A stretch of DNA of 64,000 nt, from contig CM041465.1 of assembly GCA_023213395.1 (NCBI GenBank), positions 106,647,741 to 106,711,740 on the forward strand, given 5' to 3'. Numbering within the stretch: position 1 is the stretch's first letter; the number at the start of each line of letters is the position of its first letter. Both the position numbers and the translations under genes were made by a program. The notes beneath the pieces are model-generated. The model ran no database searches. It was not told the origin of the DNA and worked only from the letters and a program-made list of their open reading frames with translations. This DNA comes from Cycas panzhihuaensis (taxonomy: Eukaryota; Cycadophyta). Below, piece by piece: positions 57,281 through 64,000 of the stretch.

Positions 57281-57484
57281 ACGGATCCCAGAATTTCACG
57301 TCAGCATCGAACACACGTGGCTCGGAAAGGAGGGACCCTCTGTGATACGGCTCAGACATTTATTGGAGCAGATCAACTACGGCTTGAGCAGCATAGCACC
57401 ATAGGATTTGAATAAAGTTACTCGCTAATGCAAGGTATGTATGATCAGCTTCACGAGCATACACAGAATGGCACTTCAACAATC

Positions 57485-57640
57485 AATCACCATGACTTTT
57501 GCGACTGAAACATCTTCTTTCCCTATGTCTGAATCATCTAATTTCAAAACAGACCCAGATGCGCCAGAAATGTTTGCAGACAGTGGACGGGCTAAATCAC
57601 CATTAACTTTTGGTTCCTTACAAAGAGTGACAGATAAATA
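57485..57640 (-). other. Second coding-like segment in the leader of G
   Basis: The minus strand reads KEPKVNGDLARPLSANISG and ASGSVLKLDDSDIGKEDV without a stop, then a TGA. Its composition is like that of an exon. Together with 56993-57280 and the L38 piece it suggests the leader of G is built from host gene fragments. Not identified. Confidence 0.3.
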
Positions 57641-58062
57641 ATAATCAACGGGTATTTCATAGACGAAGGGTCGCAGAACTTTGGAACGAGGTGCTCAACA
57701 GATCTTCACACAACTAATACAAAGTCGTTCCATGAATAGGTAAACAGATGAGTTGGAACAAATGAAGACGAGCAGATTTAAACAGAACGCTTAGTAATTC
57801 AATGATAGAGAAAGCAGTTGTATCATTCCCATATAAACCCTAGAGGACAATTATAGGTACAAAGTCTTTAACTTTCACCGCATGAATAAGATTCAATAGC
57901 CAGTATAAGTCACCATAATCTTTCACAGGACAATTTCCAACATACATGACAATGTAAAGGAATGATATTACGCGGTAATAATCTGTTTACGGAGCCATCT
58001 CCACACATACCAAAAATGTGATCTTGCATAAGTAACTCGCTCCCAAGGACGCAATAGAACCT

Positions 58063-58074
58063 GCTCTGATACCA
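58063..58074 (-). promoter_or_regulatory. Primer-binding site of element G
   Basis: The minus strand reads TGGTATCAGAGC, perfect and directly next to the LTR. Confidence 0.92.
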
Positions 58075-58438
58075 TGTTAAGATTTTAACATGGAGAACAT
58101 TCAACCATAAGAACAATATCAACAGGCAGTGATCAACACAATATAATCAGAATGTATTAACATATCAAGAGCACCAAAGACTCAATGTGAGCCTTGATGA
58201 TGTGATGTCTTTACATACTACCTCAACCACCTTTATATACCAAAGAGGTGGGAGACTATTCAACACAAGTAATGCATGTGGGACAAATACCTTTGTCCTG
58301 ACCAATAGCATTACACCACTAACTTGACCAATAAACTTATATCCTTTCACACAGTATTTTAATGACCTTTTGACCCTAAGACTTAGGACTATCACTTATT
58401 ATCCTAGGACCCACATACATTAAACATTATTTCTAACA
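58075..58438 (-). repeat. 5' LTR of element G (364 bp)
   Basis: It matches 53775-54138. The inner end forms a 9-bp-arm inverted repeat with the first bases of the primer-binding site (58072-58093). Confidence 0.96.
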
Positions 58439-58870
58439 AAGAATTGGAACTTGTCTTTGCTTAGTGGTTTTGTAAATACGTCAGCAATTTGCTCATCTAA
58501 TGTGCAATGTAATAGCTCGACCTCTTTGCTTTGAACCTTTTCTCTTATGTTTGTTCTAGCATGAAGAATATGATTTTCAGTCATCTTGATTGTGCTCAAA
58601 TAGTCACAAAACAGAATGGTAGGACTCTTCTGTTTTTTACCCAGATCCTTCAATAATCGTCTAACCAAGACAGCTTTGCAAGTTACACTTACTATTGATT
58701 TGTATTTGGCTTCAGTGGAGGATAAAACAACTGTGGGCTATTTTTTTTGTTGCTCCAAGATATTACTGCTAATCCCAAGGAGAAATAGTATCCTGTAGTT
58801 GACTTTCTATCTGTTCTATCTCCTACCCAATCTAAGTCACTATAACCTATCAGCTGCATAGTATCAACTC
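58439..58870 (-). pseudogene. RNase H and RT end of element O
   Basis: The minus strand (58870 to 58439) starts with text like LIGYSDLDWVGDRTDRKSTT, a copia RNase H start, then a block with broken STEAEYKA. ORF 58668-58420 follows, with MVRRLLKDLGKKQKSPTILF, HARTNIREKVQSKEVELL and the final DVFTKPLSKDKF. It is cut on the right by E and on the left by G. A deletion has removed the HIEIRHH part. Confidence 0.85.
58866..58870 (+). repeat. Left flank of E (expected target-site duplication)
   Basis: AACTC directly before the TG of the E LTR. The second copy would be beyond the right edge. Confidence 0.5.
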
Positions 58871-59423
58871 TGTTAAACCTTATGTTTACATGTTAAGATA
58901 TTGTACTTTAATTTTCATGTAATATGTGTAATTTTTACTTTAGAGGTGACTTATCACTTAAGTGATAAAGTGTACACCCACATTCTTTCTAGTGACACAA
59001 CGTTGTCATTAAAGGGTCAAATGGCCCCTCATGCATTTTTGCTCACATCAGAGCCCAAAAGGACACAAGTCCAACATGCAAGGCATGTATCTTGGATGTT
59101 TGACACTTGTCAAACATCCAAGGCCTTAGGTCTCTCATCTCACTCTATATAATGAGACCTCTTCTCATTGTCTCATAAGAGAGTTGGAGCTGTATTGTTA
59201 TGCTGTCAGTTTACTAATCAAACTGTTCATTCTTTGGAGGTTGGACCAATTCCAATTCCACATATTGGGTATCATTTTCTCTTGCTCCTTCATTTATGTT
59301 TTGTCTCTTTGCTTTCTCTTTACCTTGAGATTATTATACTTGTTAGTATTTGTGCTCCTAGAACTAGAGTGATCCTAGTTTTTAGATCTTGGGACTGTTG
59401 AGGCCATCTAGCCTCTTTTCACA
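58871..59423 (+). repeat. 5' LTR of element E (553 bp)
   Basis: TGTTAAACC start and TTTTCACA end. U3 dyads lie at 58951-58968, 58991-59010, 59074-59088 and 59097-59116. Confidence 0.95.
59146..59153 (+). promoter_or_regulatory. TATA-like box in LTR of E
   Basis: TATATAAT in the conserved CACTCTATATAATGAGACC block. Confidence 0.7.
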
Positions 59424-59425
59424 TT

Positions 59426-59437
59426 TGGTATCAGAGC
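59426..59437 (+). promoter_or_regulatory. Primer-binding site of element E
   Basis: TGGTATCAGAGC, perfect, two bases after the LTR. Confidence 0.93.
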
Positions 59438-61980
59438 TAGAGGACACTAGCTCCCTCTGTTCTGGTTTGCAGCTGCTCAAGGAGATTTGGAGAAAGCCTA
59501 CAAACACTTAGTGACGACCTTCGCACTCCGAAGGCGATCCAAGGTTTGTTTGAAGTTTTTTTTGCAGGTTCAAGCCTTTGGAGCTACATTTGTAGGCTGA
59601 AACAAGTACATTTCAAATCTGAAATTTTTTTTCAGACATAGGACCTGTTGGATGCAGCACAGATTGCTGTTACAAACAGTGATTTATTTTTATTTTTTTA
59701 TTTTTTTTTTTAATATATATATATATATATACTATTTTGTTGATATTTGCACTCATATCTACAATTAAAAGTTGGTTTAAGCTCAGATCCGTTATTCTTT
59801 TAGCACTAAGAACTCATTTTCTATTGATTTAACTTGTACCTGGCTGGAAAATTGAGAATCCACTCTTTGCAAGTGGAAAATTTAAAGCTTTTTTTGTACT
59901 AGCAGATCTTATAGCTAAGTTCAAGTTATTCTGAGCTAATTTCTGATGGTATGAGCTAATCTCTGACGGTACTGAGTATTTCTCAGACCTTTTTTCAAAC
60001 TCTGCAGCTTGATAGATCTAGTTGCAGTCCTCATCTCATTTCTGGGTGTCTTTCACAAACCCCAGAAGCTCCAAATCTCGGTTGATGGTTTGCTGCACTA
60101 GGTTGCTCCTTCTAAGAAGGTGTTTCCACCCCTTGCGGGCCCCGCACAAACGTCTCGGAGCTATACGACAGATTGTACGACCTACGGCAACCTCTGCGAC
60201 CTCCCGCTAGCCGTGCGCCCAGCAAAAGCTTCACTGACTTCGTGCAGACTGCACACTCAGCAGAATCAGCTAAAAGTTGACAAGAACCTGTGTTTAGCCT
60301 GTACGACCCTCCATCCAGAAGCACGGATCGATCTGAGGTCTATATGAGCCGTACGAAGTCTCTGCGTCTCCAGAAAGTCGCTTGGCCCGCGCCGCCGGTT
60401 TTTCGAAGGTTCTAAAAATTCAAAAATTCAATTTGAATTTGCTTTAGATCGAACTTTATAATATGCATTAGAGCATATTCTAAAGCATATTCACTTTTTC
60501 ATAAAGTTTTTTGGCCTAAGTTTATTTTTTAATCTTTTAATTAAGTCATTTAATTATCAAAAATCACTTTTGACCCAAATTCAAAAGCGTATTTAGTGTT
60601 TTTTAATTTTCTGACTTTATTGAAGACCAAATCAAGTCTCTTTCAAGTATTTTATACATTAAAAGTGACTTTTTCTTCTCTTATTAAGTCATTTTCACAA
60701 ATCAAGGCACTTTGCATAGTGACCTTAGCTTAAATTTATTAAGAGAAAAATCACCTTTTTTGTATTTTTTGAAGCTAAAAATCTTTTAAGTATTGAGTCA
60801 TTTCTTTAAATCACCAATACTAACTTGAACTCACTTATTTAGAGACTCAAAAACACCTTTGCTTTAATGTTTTAAAAGGCTCCCTGCGAGGTGTCCTTAG
60901 TGTTCAAGTTGCAAAAAAATTCAAATTTTAGCCTATGTTTTGGCTCTTAAAAGTTTTAACACTTAGTTATTTTTGAACAAGTGTTAATTGACTTTAAGTG
61001 AAGTGATTTCAAGTGTTTTTATATAAAAAAAGTGATATTTATCACTAATTTTTTAAAACACTTTTAAGGCACCTTGCATAGTGATCTAATACCCTTAGTC
61101 TCAAAAATGATTCAAAACACTTTGTACTTAATAAAAATCACTACTTCTTTTGATCGTTGGGACTAATTTAAAGTCCCAACACTTGGTGCTTGATGTCCAT
61201 TTTCATGCAAGTGGTTCTCTTACGTTCACTTTTTCAGCATTAAAAGGAACCCACTTGTATCTTCATCACAAGTTTTGCATTACTTCTTTTCAGTACTTAA
61301 GCCTTTTTTTCAAAAAGTATTTTGCAAAACGTATTGTAATCAAGCATTTGATTTCTTACTTAGATCAACAAAACACTACATTTTCATTAAAGTGCTCATT
61401 GTAAAAAACACTTCTAGTGTTCATATTGGTGTACTTACATTGCTTCCTCTTGAAGCCACTTTTCATTGTAAAGATTATCAAAGCATTTTCATAAGTACAT
61501 TTTCCAAGCAAAAAGAAATCTAAGTTCACTTTAAAAACTGCTAAAAAGTGACTTAAAATCTTGTTGGAGAAGCTCGAAAAAGGTTCAAACCTTGCCTCTA
61601 AATTAACCTTAAGCTTGGTGCATTCCCTAGGGGACCAACCGATCGTACGGTCAGTGCACGACAATTAATGTTGCTTGAGGGAAGGAGGTTCGAAAAGGGT
61701 GTTATTGGGGCTGTGAATCCCAGCGAAAGCATGGTACGTCCATGCAGATCAACCCTACCTGCCTTGTCCTAGATTTAACTTGGCCAACTACTGGATCTCC
61801 TCTATAAGATCAAGTTGGACCAACTCTATAGCCTAGTCCTCCACCCCTCATCATTCCATTCAGTTGTTGGACCTTCTAGTAAGATCAAGACTGTTGGTTT
61901 CGTTAGAAGGTGGAACTTAAGCGACAAAAGCTTTGAGTTTCTAGGTTATCTGCTAGCTTCAAGCTTTTATAAACTGAAAC
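59438..61980 (+). other. 5' leader of element E
   Basis: Hairpin at 59518-59534 (CCTTCG/CGAAGG), a T-rich and (TA)n stretch (59690-59731), a GC-rich island (about 60120-60410) and a hairpin at 61729-61745 (GCATGG/CCATGC). The segment 60700-61980 aligns well with 7330-8604 of C. Confidence 0.75.
59712..59731. repeat. (TA)n microsatellite
   Basis: About ten TA units follow a T-rich run. Not present at the equivalent place in C, so it is a private expansion. Confidence 0.85.
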
Positions 61981-62837
61981 ATGGCTGCCATAAACATGCT
62001 AAATGCATGCACCATTCGGTTAACAGGACAAGATAATTATCAAGAATGGAAGAGACTCACTCAGAACCTGCTAATCATGAACAAATTTTGGAGTTATGTT
62101 TCTTGGAGATTACCTCGACCAGCACCTGTTATCAATGGGGATGTTATTGTAGAACTTGATGATGCTTTGCTTGCTGCTTGGGAAGCCAAAGATGAAATCG
62201 CTTTGGCATTCCTTCACATGATTGTTGATGTGCATGTAGATCATAATATTGCTTGTGCTAAAACTTCTAAGAAAGCTTGGGAAACTTTGTCCTCATTGTA
62301 TGAAAGGCGAGATCAAGCTCGCATTTTAATGGTTAAGCCAAATTGTATTCTGTTAAGTTTGTCAAGCCCATGTCGACTTTTCTTTCCTCCATCAAGGAGG
62401 TATGTAATGAACTGAATACACTTGGTAGTCCAGCTACAAGGGATGAATTGATCACTTCCATCACCAAAGCCTTACCCAAGGACTACAATGGCTTCATTTC
62501 GTCTACTACAAGAGATGGTTCTCTCAAAACTATGACATTCAACGAATTTGAAAGTCTACTACTTCAAGAAAAACAAATCTACACTAAAGATAATGAGGAG
62601 GAACCATCTACATCAGGTGCATTCACGGCCAACTCAAAGGCCAAACAGCAACCCAAACCTGCACTCTCAAAGCAGTTGGGGAACATGAACATTGGGTCTT
62701 CAAGGACCAATGTTGTATGTCATTATTGTGGCAAACCTGGCCACATAGCACCTGATTGTCGAAAAAAACAAGTAGATCTACGCCAGCAACAGCAGCGACG
62801 TCATCCGAATCAGCGACAACAACAGCCACGTCGGTGA
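61981..62837 (+). pseudogene. Gag of element E (one frameshift)
   Basis: The ATG at 61981 opens MAAINMLNACTIRLTGQDNY, followed by the gag pre-domain and UBN2 (AWETLSSLYERRDQARILM). A one-base loss near 62335 shifts the frame, and the protein resumes as YSVKFVKPMSTFLSSIKEV. The zinc knuckle CHYCGKPGHIAPDC is intact (about 62718-62759). A Gln/Arg-rich tail follows, and the frame ends at 62837. Gag forms the particle and the knuckle binds the RNA. Confidence 0.93.
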
Positions 62838-64000
62838 TGCGGCAAAGGTTTCAAAGAAGAATAAAGAACCCTCGACCAAATCGAGGTGCCTATCGACGAG
62901 GTCAAAGAGGAAGGGGGGGTTTTAGAGGTGGCAATCAATGCCACTCTAATCAATTTGTAGATGAAGACAAACTATTTTGTGCATATCAGACATCCAAGGT
63001 TGATGAAACTTGGATTATTGATTCTGGAGCTTCACAACACATGACTGGAAGTGAAGAGCTCATCACCAACATCAAGGAAGGCAAAGGTCAATCAGTGACC
63101 TTTGGGAATAATCAATCTGTCAAAATTTCTGGAGTAGGCACAATAACTTCATTTTCTTCTTCATCAAATCCTTCCTCCTCATTTCCCAATGGCAACACCT
63201 ATTTAATACCTTCAATGGACAAAAACTTACTATCTGTTAGCAAATTGGACAAGCAACAGATGAGTGTATTATTCAGAAACGGGAAATGTATAATCAATAA
63301 CAAAGAAGACCAAGTAGTAGCTGTTGGCTATGAGGATCAAGGCCTCTACAAGTTGGATGCAAATAATATAACACTTGATTCTGCTTACTCTGGTTCCATT
63401 GTCACTCCTTACTTGTCCAAGATGCAACTTTGGCATCAACGTCTAGGCCATTTGAGCTTAGACAATTTGAGGCAGATGATCAACAAGAACATGGTACATG
63501 GGCTTCCTAAGATTTATGGAACAAAATGTCTTTGTGAAGCGTGCATTATGGGAACTCAGCATCGCTTGTCTTTCCCTAAAGGCAAAGCGTGGCATGCATC
63601 ACATCCTCTGCAGCTAGTACATTCGGATTTGTGTGGACCTATGTCCACATCATCTTTTGGAGGAGCTTCGTATTACATCTCCTTCATTGATGACTTTTCT
63701 CACAAAGTCTGGGTCTAATTCATCAAACACAAATCTGAAGCATTTTCCAAGTTCAAAGAATTCAAGCTTGAAGTGGAAAATGAGTCTGGCCATTCAATCA
63801 AAACATTAAGTACAGACAATGGAGGTGAATTTACATCAAATGCATTCCCCCAATACTGCAAGGATAACGGCATTCGGAGACAACTGACTATACCTCACAC
63901 TCCTCAACAAAATGGAGTCTCCGAACGAGCGAATGTAACTTTGGCCAATAAAGCCAAAGCTATGATGCATGCACAAGGACTCACTCGAGCTTACTGGGCA
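62838..64000 (+). pseudogene. Protease and integrase of element E, cut by window end
   Basis: The frame open from 62756 to 63718 continues the Arg/Gly-rich linker (GRGGFRGGNQ). The protease has the intact active site WIIDSGASQHMTG (Asp codon at 63020). The integrase finger (LWHQRLGHLSL ... CLCEACIMGTQ) and first catalytic Asp (HSDLCG) follow. A TAC to TAA change at 63716-63718 stops it, after which the same frame continues to the window end with TDNGGEFTSN and NGVSERANVT (second Asp and Glu). It still shows all three catalytic residues. Confidence 0.92.

Larger units (their letters stand above)
53775..58438 (-). mobile_element. Element G: young non-autonomous LTR retrotransposon (4664 bp)
   Basis: Two 364-bp LTRs differ at only three positions, the target duplication AAGAA is perfect, and a perfect primer-binding site and purine tract are present. 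The internal 3.9 kb has a gag-like start (55439), a long ORF without known domain, and captured host sequence (ribosomal protein L38). I found no protease, integrase or RT motif. Such an element must use enzymes of another element. It is probably the most recent insertion in the window. It sits in the RNase H part of element O. Confidence 0.93.
53511..58870 (-). mobile_element. Element O: Ty1/copia retrotransposon, 3' part, hit by G and E
   Basis: The 3' LTR (53511-53725) is followed by 49 bp of internal sequence, element G (53775-58438), then RNase H and RT end (58439-58870), cut at 58871 by element E. The RNase H text (DVFTKPLSKDKFQFF) meets FRDKLG across G in the same frame when one AAGAA copy is ignored. 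The LTR has the same length and layout as that of H. Confidence 0.88.
58871..64000 (+). mobile_element. Element E: Ty1/copia retrotransposon, 5' two thirds
   Basis: The 5' LTR (58871-59423), primer-binding site, 2.5 kb leader, gag, zinc knuckle, protease and integrase run into the right edge. It is the same family as A and C, with an LTR closest to A. Breaks are fewer than in C: two frameshifts and one stop before the edge. It is inserted in RNase H/RT of element O. Confidence 0.95.

Noticed and set aside
56955-57404. 149-residue plus-strand ORF inside G
   Set aside because: It lies antisense to the element and to the L38 fragment. No motif. The minus strand is also open over most of it. It could be real captured sequence in inverse orientation but there is no support.

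Overview
This window is nuclear DNA from a land plant with a large, retrotransposon-rich genome. The main evidence is two spliced exons of a CHUP1-type gene (chloroplast positioning) lying in a sea of nested Ty1/copia LTR retrotransposons plus one Ty3/gypsy chromovirus. Long TE-filled introns and old, decayed elements with 2-2.5 kb leaders suggest a gymnosperm, but that is inference. No bacterial-type genes, CRISPR arrays, rRNA or tRNA genes were seen. Almost every long ORF is a piece of a broken gag or pol gene.

Layout, left to right. 1-2716: 3' half of copia element A (+). About 3171-14040: copia element B (+), 5' part only, with a complete 7.75 kb copia element C (+, 5589-13342) inserted in its gag. 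About 14040-17699: element D (-), truncated inside integrase and joined to B. 17700-19190: unassigned. About 19190-20818: L (+), a gag-only element with an acidic repeat domain and a 3' LTR. 20819-about 35060: element I (+), cut into pieces by K (chromovirus, 20959-26548), J (solo LTR, 28038-28620) and H (copia, -, 28639-33915). About 35060-37265: unassigned. 37266-45363: F (copia, -) with a perfect GCAAT target duplication. 45364-49267: host sequence with two CHUP1-family exons on the minus strand (48203-48022 and 47765-47654). 49268-64000: a nest of insertions. M (-) is hit by N (-), N by O (-), and O by both G (-, 53775-58438) and E (+, 58871 to window end). The 5' parts of M, N and O should reappear, outermost last, beyond the right edge.

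The nest M/N/O/G/E lies just upstream of the first CHUP1 exon seen, and F lies downstream of the second, so both probably sit in introns of that gene. The neighbouring CHUP1 exons were not found in this window.

The most unusual items are four. First, G is a young non-autonomous LTR element: its LTRs differ at 3 of 364 sites, it has a gag-like ORF but no pol, and it carries a fragment of the host ribosomal protein L38 gene. Second, U3 of the A/C/E LTR family is a dense run of inverted repeats upstream of the TATA box, partly retained in the distant relative J. Third, the 5' leaders carry conserved hairpins just after the primer-binding site and before gag. Fourth, the leader of F has a GC-rich 268-bp-period tandem duplication. 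Gene boundaries, LTR ends and difference counts were read by eye.
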